From: a virus
Length of the DNA stretch: 64,000 nucleotides
Virus record (IMG/VR): IMGVR_UViG_3300036770_003135
Span: 38,793 to 102,792 of that record
Reading direction: 5' to 3' (one strand)
The notes below the pieces were generated by a model. That model saw only the letters and a list, made by a program, of their open reading frames with translations. It did not search any database and was not told the origin of the DNA. This document shows, piece by piece, positions 35,365 through 42,698 of the stretch (positions are counted from its first letter, which is position 1; each line of letters starts with the position of its first letter). Both the position numbers and the translations under genes were made by a program.

Positions 35365-36486
35365 ATGTCAATAATTCCAGAACCAGAAAGAAGTCAATTA
35401 TACACAAGATTAAGACACCTACTAGGTGCTCCTCTCAGAAGTATTGAATTGGAAGATGAACAATTAGATTCATTATTAGCTTTATCTATTGAAGATTATT
35501 CCCAATATATACAGGATTGGTTAATTGAGTCTCAATGGTCATCACTATATGGTTTAAATTTAGATACCGAATCATTAACAAAAGCATTCATCACCAAAAG
35601 TTTTGATTTTGAAGAACGTTATTCTTACGCATATTCAAAAATAGTTGGATTACAAGCAGGTGGTGATAGTGTAATGAAAAAAGATTATATACAACTTGTA
35701 CCAAATCAACAAGTATATGAAATACCCGCAGGTAGAGAAATAAACGAACTTTTATGGTTTACACCTAATGCTTTTAATAACATATTTTTTGATAACTTTG
35801 CGTTTGGATCTTTTGGTGGAACAGGTATTGGTGGACCTGGTGGTTTTGCACAATTGGGTTATGGGGGTTCATATTTTATGATGCCAGCCTTTGATATTTT
35901 ATTGAGACTACAACAAGTTAATATTCAGAGAAGAATTATTGCTGGTGATTTAACTTATCGTATTACAGCTCTCCCTGATGGTAAAAAAGCTGTTCATTTA
36001 ATGCAAACACCTGGTGGTAAATTTGACTTTGGGAATAGGTCGTTAATGGGTGGTAAAGTTTGGTATTGGTATTATGAAGTTGATGGTCCTGATAGAGATG
36101 ATTGTTTGAAAAAAAATCCTGATATAATTAAATTACCATCCGATGTTCCACTTAGTAAAATTGGTTGGACTGATTTAAATAATCCAGCCCAAATATGGGT
36201 ACGTAGATGGTTCTTTGCCACAGCTAAAGAAACTTTATCTAAAGTAAGAGGTAAGTTTAGTGGAAACATCAAAACACCAGATAGTGAACTTACAATGGAT
36301 TATCAAACATTGGCAACCGAAGGTAAAGATGAAAAATTAAAATTAATTGAAGAATTAACTGGTGCTGAAGGTAAATTAACAAGATTAAGACCTGAAAAAG
36401 TTATGGAAAGGGAGGCGTTAATTGCTGAAAATTTAAACAAGGTAAAGAAATTCCAAGCTATGCCAAGACAAATATATGTAATATAA
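35365..36486 (+). CDS. Neck protein, gp13-like
   Basis: A 373-residue head-tail joining protein (T4 gp13 is 309). The N-terminus (RLRHLLGAPLRSIELEDEQL) is the helical segment usual in connector proteins. The C-terminal part matches gp13 well: WVRRWFFATAKETLSKVRGK, then FSGNIKTPDSELTMDYQTL, followed by a helical tail. A Gly/Phe-rich insert (about 145-175) is unusual. It lies on the plus strand, away from the other neck genes, which are on the minus strand. Confidence 0.75.
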   Translation: MSIIPEPERSQLYTRLRHLLGAPLRSIELEDEQLDSLLALSIEDYSQYIQDWLIESQWSSLYGLNLDTESLTKAFITKSFDFEERYSYAYSKIVGLQAGGDSVMKKDYIQLVPNQQVYEIPAGREINELLWFTPNAFNNIFFDNFAFGSFGGTGIGGPGGFAQLGYGGSYFMMPAFDILLRLQQVNIQRRIIAGDLTYRITALPDGKKAVHLMQTPGGKFDFGNRSLMGGKVWYWYYEVDGPDRDDCLKKNPDIIKLPSDVPLSKIGWTDLNNPAQIWVRRWFFATAKETLSKVRGKFSGNIKTPDSELTMDYQTLATEGKDEKLKLIEELTGAEGKLTRLRPEKVMEREALIAENLNKVKKFQAMPRQIYVI

Positions 36487-36532
36487 TTCTATTGATATTA
36501 ATATATAATTGTTTTATTTTTAATAAAAAAAT

Positions 36533-36871
36533 ATGGAAAAGAAAAAAATAGGTGAAGTAACCAAAACATTAAGATATGGTCAATCACCATCCACCAAAAT
36601 TAAAAAGATTGTCAATACACCAACTTATGAAACAAATGGTGAATATCTTTTAATTGTTAAAGATGTTGATAAATGTACAATCAATTTGGATGGTTATACT
36701 ACAGAATCTGTTAAAATTAAAGTCTTAACCAAAACAAGTATTATTCCAAAATATTCTTTGATTGATGAACAATATGATGAAATTGAAATTGATAATGGTG
36801 CTTGTGTTGAACTTGAATATGTTGAAGGTGGTTGGTATATAATCTCCTCAGATGGAATGAAATTAGAATAA
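36533..36871 (+). CDS. Small beta-rich virion-like protein
   Basis: A 112-residue protein of unknown function. The C-terminal half (IDEQYDEIEIDNGACVELEY, then GGWYIISSDGMKLE) has the strand pattern of distal fibre or head-decoration domains, in which an acidic strand and a WYII strand close a small beta roll. It follows the gp13-like gene by 46 nt on the same strand and is closed by a strong terminator. Confidence 0.65.
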   Translation: MEKKKIGEVTKTLRYGQSPSTKIKKIVNTPTYETNGEYLLIVKDVDKCTINLDGYTTESVKIKVLTKTSIIPKYSLIDEQYDEIEIDNGACVELEYVEGGWYIISSDGMKLE

Positions 36872-36877
36872 AAATTT

Positions 36878-36905
36878 AACCCCACCTTTTGAGTGGGGTT
36901 TTTTA
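36878..36905 (+). terminator. Bidirectional rho-independent terminator
   Basis: An 8-bp stem AACCCCAC / GTGGGGTT with a 7-nt loop, followed by T6 on the plus strand and preceded by A-rich sequence. It separates the plus-strand 112-residue gene from the convergent DNA polymerase gene. Confidence 0.85.
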
Positions 36906-36907
36906 TT

Positions 36908-39628
36908 TTAATCAATATATTTTTCCCATCCTTCTTCTGCTAAGTCGTAGATATAGTTGGGGTCAATTCCCCTCTTTTCCCAATACTCCAATTCCTTTGG
37001 TTCTAAATCTAATAAGTCTTCTTGGATTCTATCTTGGTCTTTTTCTTCAAATGGAACACCATTAATCAATTCACATTGTTGACTTGTGAAGAAAGTTCTT
37101 TTCTCAGGATTATCAACAATTAAGTTATCTCTAACATCTTGTTTGAATACAATTAACAGAGGTTCAATACGATTATTGAATGTTGTTATTGCTCTTGGTA
37201 CATTGTAATCCCCAGTCATATTAGGATTATTTTCAATGTCATTTGAATTTAACATATAACAATTCAATAATATTTCATCCTTTTTCTTTTGTACATCTCC
37301 GTGACTTGCTTTAGTTCCATTATTAACATAATAAATTACTTCACCAAGATTAACTTTTAGATTGTGTTTAATTGCCAATTCCATATGAGCCATTCTAGAC
37401 ATAGCACCACCTGATTTAGTTGTTTGTTTTGACCTCTCAATATAATCTTTGATACTCAACTTAACTTTAGCTCTTTGTGCAATTTTAAGAAGTGGGATTT
37501 CTTTATTATAAATCTTTGTTAGATATTCATAATACCACTCAACAAATTGTTGACATTCACCCTCTAATAAAAGTTTGATTGCCTTATCCAAGAAGTCCTC
37601 AATGTACAATGGAAGTTTTTTGGATTTGATTGAGTTACCTGTAAGTTTAACTTTACCATTATGCTCCATTGTGGCATAATTCTTCCTTGCCAAGTTAATA
37701 CAAGATTTCCAAGTACCATCGCAATCAAGAGCCATTGCTCCCCTCATAAATATATCATTATACTCCGCAACATCTGCATCATAACCTCGATATTCTTTAT
37801 CTTTCTTAACTTTCCAATTAAGACCTTTACCTATATAAACTCTGTCATCAACACCACCTTCAGGTAAGGAGAAGTTCTGACCATCCGTATCACACACAAG
37901 TGGGGTATAACCCTTCTTAATAAAGAACTTTGACATCTGACGAAGATATTGTCTTCCAGTACAAGTAATTTGTTCACCCATAAACATGTCACCCCAAGGG
38001 AATACTTGTGGAGCTGATAACGCACCAAATAGCGAGTTTATAAAAATCTTTATAGGGAGTTGCTTTCTATCATAAGAGAGAGATTTTTTCTTATCTTTTT
38101 CATACCACTCTGCCGCCAAGTTCTTATAGTTAATACGGGCATTTCTAAAATAACCTAACTTGCCTTTCATTGCCCCCATTATATCACAAGTTGGGAATAC
38201 ATCATGAACCAATTGTATTGATGGATATAGAGAAGAAAAGTCAAGCTTTAACACATTCTTTGAATAACCAACTTTAAACAATCTTGATAAACCCCCAACA
38301 AAATCTTTCTTTTGTTCTTTTTGTGGAATTGCCAATTTGTATTTATAAGACCAAGCCAACATCAACATTTTCCAAATCGTTGCCGTTCCCATAGTTGAAA
38401 CCCTCTCATAAGTGGTTGGAATCATTGAGGCCAACATAAATGTTCCCTGGTTAAATTCTTCATCCACTTTAAGGGTTTCTTCCAAGTCATCATCCAAATA
38501 TCTCTCAACAAGATTGTCACCAGTTGTTTTGATATAAACATTTGAATGTTTTTCACAAACGGCATCAATCTTGGGGTCAACTCCCACTTTTCTATATTTA
38601 CCATTCTCAATATTCAACCAATACTCTTCTTTTTTTGAATAGAATGGTGCAATGTCCAAGTGGTCAATATAAACTCGGTCTTTAGCCTCAGCATTGATAT
38701 ATTGGGTAATATATTTAAGACCTGCTGATTTGATACTTGAATTGATTGCTTGAGCTCGTCTAACTGAGTGTAGGACATCTATAATATTGTATCCCCACAT
38801 ACTAACTTGATTAAAGGATTCAACTTCATTGGCCAACTTTAACATCCCATTAGATTGTTTAAATTTATATTCAGGATGTAGAGTCTTACAAATCTTTTTA
38901 ATATCTAAATGTAGAGCTTTACATCTTTCCATAATCCAATACCAGTCAAAGTTGAATGAATTGTATCCGCCAATAATACTTGGTTTAATTTCATCAATTA
39001 GTCTAAAGAATTCAACAATACCTGCTCTTTCTTGGTCTTCATTAGAACATTCGATTACTTTTTGTAATCCTTTATTTGTTTTGATTCCAATCATAAAGAT
39101 TCTACCATCTTTAGGTTCTAAAGAGGTAGTTTCTAAGTCGAATCCAAATCTTGTTACATCATTGTATTCTTCATAACCTTTAAACAATCTTTTTTCTTTT
39201 TGAATAAGGTATTGTTCAACTGGGGGTAGAACTAATATTAAATCCTTGGTTTTTTCACCCCAAGGGTCAACTCCACCTTCTTTAAAGAATTGGATTAGGT
39301 TTCTATAACCTTTAAGGGACTTAACCATAAATTTAAGTCCATTCTCCAATCTTTCATTGTCACCAGTTTGTAATTTTTCTATTATAATTCCGTGTTTTGT
39401 CATCGCTTCTTTTTGGAGACCTTTGGATGACTTATAGAAATTAAGACCATGTAAATCACCAACCCAAGCAAAGGCTGTGAATGTGTCTTTTCTTATTTCT
39501 TTTCCTTTACCAGGAATTTCTTTAATTTTAAAAACGGAATCTGTTGCGTAATCGTATTCTACAGCTACGATAAATTGTTCGGGGTCGTTCCCATTAAGGA
39601 ACATTTCAATTTGTTCTTGTGATATCAT
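36908..39628 (-). CDS. DNA polymerase, family B (gp43-like)
   Basis: The replicative polymerase of 906 residues (T4 gp43 is 898). The 3'-5' exonuclease is visible as FDLETTSL (D164, E166) and YNSFNFDWYW (D228). The polymerase motifs are A DFSSLYPSI, B LPIKIFINSLFG and C VCDTDGQNF. All catalytic Asp residues are present. It is translated toward the terminator at 36878-36905. The upstream leader contains an inverted repeat that may be a translational operator. It is separated from the other replication genes by about 30 kb of tail genes. Confidence 0.95.
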   Translation of the reverse strand: MISQEQIEMFLNGNDPEQFIVAVEYDYATDSVFKIKEIPGKGKEIRKDTFTAFAWVGDLHGLNFYKSSKGLQKEAMTKHGIIIEKLQTGDNERLENGLKFMVKSLKGYRNLIQFFKEGGVDPWGEKTKDLILVLPPVEQYLIQKEKRLFKGYEEYNDVTRFGFDLETTSLEPKDGRIFMIGIKTNKGLQKVIECSNEDQERAGIVEFFRLIDEIKPSIIGGYNSFNFDWYWIMERCKALHLDIKKICKTLHPEYKFKQSNGMLKLANEVESFNQVSMWGYNIIDVLHSVRRAQAINSSIKSAGLKYITQYINAEAKDRVYIDHLDIAPFYSKKEEYWLNIENGKYRKVGVDPKIDAVCEKHSNVYIKTTGDNLVERYLDDDLEETLKVDEEFNQGTFMLASMIPTTYERVSTMGTATIWKMLMLAWSYKYKLAIPQKEQKKDFVGGLSRLFKVGYSKNVLKLDFSSLYPSIQLVHDVFPTCDIMGAMKGKLGYFRNARINYKNLAAEWYEKDKKKSLSYDRKQLPIKIFINSLFGALSAPQVFPWGDMFMGEQITCTGRQYLRQMSKFFIKKGYTPLVCDTDGQNFSLPEGGVDDRVYIGKGLNWKVKKDKEYRGYDADVAEYNDIFMRGAMALDCDGTWKSCINLARKNYATMEHNGKVKLTGNSIKSKKLPLYIEDFLDKAIKLLLEGECQQFVEWYYEYLTKIYNKEIPLLKIAQRAKVKLSIKDYIERSKQTTKSGGAMSRMAHMELAIKHNLKVNLGEVIYYVNNGTKASHGDVQKKKDEILLNCYMLNSNDIENNPNMTGDYNVPRAITTFNNRIEPLLIVFKQDVRDNLIVDNPEKRTFFTSQQCELINGVPFEEKDQDRIQEDLLDLEPKELEYWEKRGIDPNYIYDLAEEGWEKYID

Positions 39629-39656
39629 TATACTTAATTTTAGATGGTGTATTAGC

Positions 39657-39677
39657 TGTCATACTAAAGTGATGACA
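39657..39677 (-). promoter_or_regulatory. Hairpin in the DNA polymerase leader
   Basis: A 6-bp inverted repeat TGTCAT / ATGACA with a 9-nt loop, 28-48 nt before the polymerase ATG. The same core recurs nearby as GACATCAT. T4 gp43 represses its own mRNA through a leader hairpin; a similar role here is only an analogy. Confidence 0.3.
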
Positions 39678-39732
39678 TTTACCTTGTCCTTATAAGTATA
39701 ATGATGTCGTTAGAACTAGTCAATTTTTATAA

Positions 39733-40176
39733 TTAAAAAGTTGTACCTGTGTAAGGTCCGTTAACACAACAAGGGAAATCTGACACATAACAAGAATTAT
39801 ATTCCAAATCATCAGCAATAAATGATTCTTGGACATTTATATATAATTTTTCTCTAATGGGTAATATCAAAACACCATCATTACTTCTTAACATAAATTG
39901 TCCTTCGTATCTACCAACTCTATTTGTATCTCTATTTTGGAATTGATAATATAGATAATATTCCTTTTCAGCATTTGGGTCAACATTTGTCTTCTCAACA
40001 AATCCTGCAGGTCTTGAAACAATCTTCTCAACACCAGTTTCTGTATCAACCATAGAAAAAAATAAAGCAGATTGTTCTATCAAACTCATAAAGTTGTTGT
40101 AGTCCAATCTACCATTCTTAACCACTTGTAATTTAAGAAGAGGTAACGTTGCGTTCTTCTTTATAAAAAATTCCAT
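39733..40176 (-). CDS. Conserved-looking virion surface protein, unknown
   Basis: A 147-residue beta-rich protein starting MEFFIKKNATLPLLKLQVVK and containing FFSMVDTETG, YYLYYQF, VGRYEGQFML and LILPIREKLYINVQESF. This is the layout of N-terminal attachment domains of baseplate or fibre proteins, which begin with a strand from a polymer-like 'KKNATLP' segment. It ends with a Cys-rich tail (CYVSDFPCCVNG). I cannot name the family. A TATTTAT motif precedes it. Confidence 0.65.
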   Translation of the reverse strand: MEFFIKKNATLPLLKLQVVKNGRLDYNNFMSLIEQSALFFSMVDTETGVEKIVSRPAGFVEKTNVDPNAEKEYYLYYQFQNRDTNRVGRYEGQFMLRSNDGVLILPIREKLYINVQESFIADDLEYNSCYVSDFPCCVNGPYTGTTF

Positions 40177-40189
40177 CCAGTTTTTATAT

Positions 40190-40196
40190 ATAAATA
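40190..40196 (-). promoter_or_regulatory. TATTTAT late-promoter-like motif before the 147-residue gene
   Basis: TATTTAT on the coding strand, 13 nt before the ATG at 40176. Confidence 0.4.
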
Positions 40197-40250
40197 CTAT
40201 GAAAAATAAAATAAAAAAAGGATGAAGATTTTATTAACAAGTCAATAAAA

Positions 40251-40769
40251 TTACAAATAGAAAATTTTGAAATTATAATTTTTAATATTTTCTATAATAA
40301 ATCTATCCGCACTTTTTTGTCCACCAAATTTTTTTAACCACAAACCATCATTTGAGAAAGCTGATGTTATTATTTTAATTTTGTAAATTTTATCATTTGG
40401 GTCGAACCTAGGTTTTATTTTTTTAAAATCAATTAAATATTCAATATAATCGCTACCTCTATCAAAACTATCAACTAAAATTATTGGTTCAGTATCATCT
40501 TCATTCTCTAATATATCTAAAATTTCGTAGAATTTATTTCTAATTGAATTTAGAATTATATTAGTATCTACACCAGATTTATATTGATTATTTATCAAAA
40601 GTTTTTCAATAACATCATCAAATTTTTTTTCACCACCCCTCTCAAATCTTTGGTGATATGTATCAAACACCAAAAAGATATTATTATCGTTTTTGATTGT
40701 TTCAAGTTTGTAATTTACAAAATCGTCTGATTCGCAAATTATTTGTTTTAATGTATCTAATAATTTCAT
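40251..40769 (-). CDS. Unknown protein with capsid-targeting-like N-terminus
   Basis: A 172-residue alpha/beta protein of unknown function. It starts MKLLDTLKQIICES, an amphipathic helix ending I-C-E-S that resembles T4 internal-protein leaders. The body has strands (IFLVFDTYHQRF, EPIILVDSF, KIKIITSAF) and acidic clusters but no motif I recognise. Its promoter motif lies in the loop of the terminator of the noncoding RNA upstream. Confidence 0.65.
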   Translation of the reverse strand: MKLLDTLKQIICESDDFVNYKLETIKNDNNIFLVFDTYHQRFERGGEKKFDDVIEKLLINNQYKSGVDTNIILNSIRNKFYEILDILENEDDTEPIILVDSFDRGSDYIEYLIDFKKIKPRFDPNDKIYKIKIITSAFSNDGLWLKKFGGQKSADRFIIENIKNYNFKIFYL

Positions 40770-40772
40770 ATA

Positions 40773-40806
40773 TAAAAAAATGTCCTCAATATAAATATGA
40801 GGACAT
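40773..40806 (-). terminator. Rho-independent terminator of the noncoding RNA
   Basis: A 9-bp perfect stem (ATGTCCTCA / TGAGGACAT) with a 9-nt loop, followed on the minus strand by T7. No minus-strand gene ends upstream of it, so it must end a noncoding transcript. Confidence 0.8.
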
Positions 40807-40962
40807 TAATTATAAGTTTTTTGAACCCCTCACAAGGCGGGTGGTTATCTTACAACCAATCTGGTATATACTCAACCAGCACCTGTTGACACTTATGGTA
40901 GTCCATCCTAATGATGTTTATACACCCCTAACTTTTATTGGTAAGTCATCAACCATTTATTG
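40775..40962 (-). ncRNA. Candidate phage noncoding RNA, about 185 nt
   Basis: The minus strand carries a consensus Bacteroidota promoter (40968-40998), then about 150 nt without a convincing gene, then a strong terminator (40773-40806). The block is clearly less A/T-rich than the flanks and rich in short self-complementary segments: ATGG-ACTA-CCAT, CTGGT-N9-ACCAG, TGGTT-GTAAGAT-AACCA and CCC...GGGG followed by GTTCAA. The last two loops look partly tRNA-like, but acceptor and T-stems do not form. An 18-codon frame MDYHKCQQVLVEYIPDWL (ATG at about 40905) is also present and could be a small peptide. The function is unknown. Confidence 0.6.
40791..40797 (-). promoter_or_regulatory. TATTTAT motif inside a terminator loop
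   Basis: TATTTAT on the minus strand, 21 nt before the ATG at 40769, located in the loop of the hairpin at 40780-40806. Confidence 0.4.
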
Positions 40963-40967
40963 TCCTA

Positions 40968-40998
40968 CAAAGATAGTAGTTCTTTATAAATATTCAAA
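40968..40998 (-). promoter_or_regulatory. Consensus Bacteroidota promoter for the noncoding RNA
   Basis: On the minus strand TTTG (40998-40995), exactly 19 nt, then TATCTTTG (40975-40968). This matches the published Bacteroidota consensus TTTG-N19-TAnnTTTG at every defined base. It predicts a transcript start near 40962. Confidence 0.7.
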
Positions 40999-41066
40999 GA
41001 GTTTGGGATTTTTTTTTAAAAAAATAATCACAATCATTTTTATTGGTAAATTTTGTTAATATTCTT

Positions 41067-41082
41067 TGTGATATCAATCACA
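41067..41082 (+). promoter_or_regulatory. CRP/FNR-type binding site before the T9SS cargo gene
   Basis: TGTGATATCAATCACA is a perfect TGTGA-N6-TCACA palindrome. It overlaps a second inverted repeat, ATCAAT-CAC-ATTGAT (41073-41087). The centre is about 44 nt before the predicted transcript start at 41119, a typical activator position. Confidence 0.5.
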
Positions 41083-41113
41083 TTGATTATTATTACTTAT
41101 AGACTTATATTTT
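41083..41113 (+). promoter_or_regulatory. Possible host-type promoter for the T9SS cargo gene
   Basis: TTG at 41083-41085, then 20 nt, then TATATTTT at 41106-41113, one base from TAnnTTTG. It is weak on its own, as expected if an activator binds at 41067-41082. The remaining leader to the ATG is A/T-rich. Confidence 0.35.
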
Positions 41114-41150
41114 ATATTTATATTAAATAAATTTTTAAATTAAACCCCCT

Positions 41151-42674
41151 ATGAAAAACATTTTACTAATTCTTATTTTTCTTCCTTCTTTCATTTGGTC
41201 TCAGACTTATCTTCATGGTACAACGGGGATTCAAGGTGAACGTGTAACTCATTGTTTGGTTTCTACTTGTGGTGGAACTTACCTTGACAATGGTGGTTCA
41301 GCAGGTAATTATTCCAATAATATTACTGGTGGACTTTATCGTGTATTTTGTCCATCTACTGTTGGAAGTTGTGTTAGAGCAAGATTTACATCATTTAGAA
41401 CTGAATCTGGTTTTGACTATTTGACCATTGGTAATGGTGCAACACAAAACTCACCCGTATTTACCACAGTCCCAGCTACAGTACCTAATGGTAGAATATC
41501 AGGTGCTCCTGTAGTTCCATTCACTTTCACAGCAAACAACCCAAGTGGTTGTTTAACCTTTAGATTCACCTCGGATGGAAGTATCAATGACATTGGTTGG
41601 AGTGCAACATTATCTTGTGTACCTTGTGCAACGGCTGGTAATGGACCTAATTTAACTGATAATAACGATTGTTCAAGAGCGACCAACATTTGCTCTGACA
41701 TTACATTCAATGCAAATGCAAGAGGTCCTGGTCTTGTAGCTGAAGGATGTACTGGAGCTTCTTGTCCAGCTGGTGGAGAAAATCATTCTAATTGGTATAG
41801 GTTTACTGTACTAACTAGTGGAACACTTACATTTACAATCGACCCACAAACAAACACCGATGACTATGACTTTTCAATATGGGGTCCTAACACAACTTGT
41901 GGAACACTTGGCACTCCAATTAGATGTACTGATTCAGGAAATACTGGAAATACTGGACTTAACACAACTGCGGTCGATAATATTGAAAGTGTTACTGGTG
42001 ATGGTTTCCTATCTCAAATGAATGTCTTAGCTGGTGAAACCTATATTATGGTAGTTGATGAATGGTTATCTAACACTGGTAATGGTTATCAATTATTGTT
42101 TGGTGGAACAGCTAGATTGGATTGTGGATTACTACCAATAGAATTATTATATTTTGGTGCTGAATATCAAAATGAATCAAAGGAAGCTTTAATAACTTGG
42201 GGTGCTAACTCGGATTATGAATCAGAGTTCTTCGTAGTTGAAAAGTCTTTAGATGGTGTAGAATTTGATTCAATTGGAATAACTAGTGCTGGTGGTACTG
42301 GAAGATTTGATTATTCATTTGTTGACCCCAATCCAGAATATAACGGATTCACTTATTATAGATTAAGATGGGAACAACAAGATGTTCAAACTTACTCGGA
42401 TGTAACCGCAATTGCAGTAGATGACCCAACAAATAAAATTATTGTTCAACCAAACCCTTTTAATGATTTTATAAATGTGAAAAGTTTTGGTGATTACTAC
42501 GGAAATTGTCAAGTATCAATTTATGATATGACAGGACAAAAGAAATTGGAACAAACATTACAATTTGGAATCTCCAATAAATTAGAAATAGATACGAAGA
42601 GTTTAACAACTGGATTTTATACCGTGATAATACAAACTGAACAATATACAAAATCGTTTAAGGTAACAAAATAA
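41151..42674 (+). CDS. Secreted CUB-domain protein with T9SS type A sorting domain
   Basis: A 507-residue secreted protein. Residues 1-17 form a signal peptide (MKNILLILIFLPSFIWS, cut before Gln18). Residues about 35-160 form a CUB-like domain with paired Cys (RTESGFDYLTIGNG, FRFTSDGSINDIGWSATLSC). About 165-325 is a second beta domain like bacterial pre-peptidase C-terminal folds (NWYRFTVLTSGTLTFTIDP, then DDYDFSIWGP). About 330-420 is a fibronectin-like linker (ALITWGANSDYESEFFVVEK). Residues about 425-507 are a type A T9SS sorting tail (IIVQPNPFNDFINVKS, VSIYDMTGQ, LTTGFYTVIIQT, SFKVTK). It should be exported by the host T9SS and fixed to or released from the cell surface. It looks of host origin. 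Confidence 0.9.
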   Translation: MKNILLILIFLPSFIWSQTYLHGTTGIQGERVTHCLVSTCGGTYLDNGGSAGNYSNNITGGLYRVFCPSTVGSCVRARFTSFRTESGFDYLTIGNGATQNSPVFTTVPATVPNGRISGAPVVPFTFTANNPSGCLTFRFTSDGSINDIGWSATLSCVPCATAGNGPNLTDNNDCSRATNICSDITFNANARGPGLVAEGCTGASCPAGGENHSNWYRFTVLTSGTLTFTIDPQTNTDDYDFSIWGPNTTCGTLGTPIRCTDSGNTGNTGLNTTAVDNIESVTGDGFLSQMNVLAGETYIMVVDEWLSNTGNGYQLLFGGTARLDCGLLPIELLYFGAEYQNESKEALITWGANSDYESEFFVVEKSLDGVEFDSIGITSAGGTGRFDYSFVDPNPEYNGFTYYRLRWEQQDVQTYSDVTAIAVDDPTNKIIVQPNPFNDFINVKSFGDYYGNCQVSIYDMTGQKKLEQTLQFGISNKLEIDTKSLTTGFYTVIIQTEQYTKSFKVTK

Positions 42675-42698
42675 AAGGATGAGAAATCACCCTTTTTT
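42673..42698. terminator. Bidirectional terminator between cargo and glycosylation genes
   Basis: A stem AAAAGG-a-TGA / TCA-c-CCTTTT with one mismatch and a GAAA loop, followed by T6 on the plus strand and by A-run complement on the other. It lies between convergent stop codons. Confidence 0.7.

Larger units (their letters stand above)
40807..41150. other. Noncoding stretch between the 172-residue and cargo genes
   Basis: About 340 nt without a supported gene. It contains the candidate noncoding RNA and its promoter (minus, to 40998), an A/T-rich gap, then the CRP-type site and leader of the T9SS cargo gene (plus, from 41067). Confidence 0.7.

Noticed and set aside
40806-40905. tRNA gene on the minus strand (anticodon-arm-like TGGTT-GTAAGAT-AACCA and a GTTCAA element)
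   Set aside because: No acceptor stem, no pairing T-stem and an atypical anticodon loop; a structured noncoding RNA explains it better.
40697-41059. 120-codon plus-strand frame
   Set aside because: It crosses the antisense of a real gene, a terminator hairpin and the noncoding RNA; composition is not protein-like.
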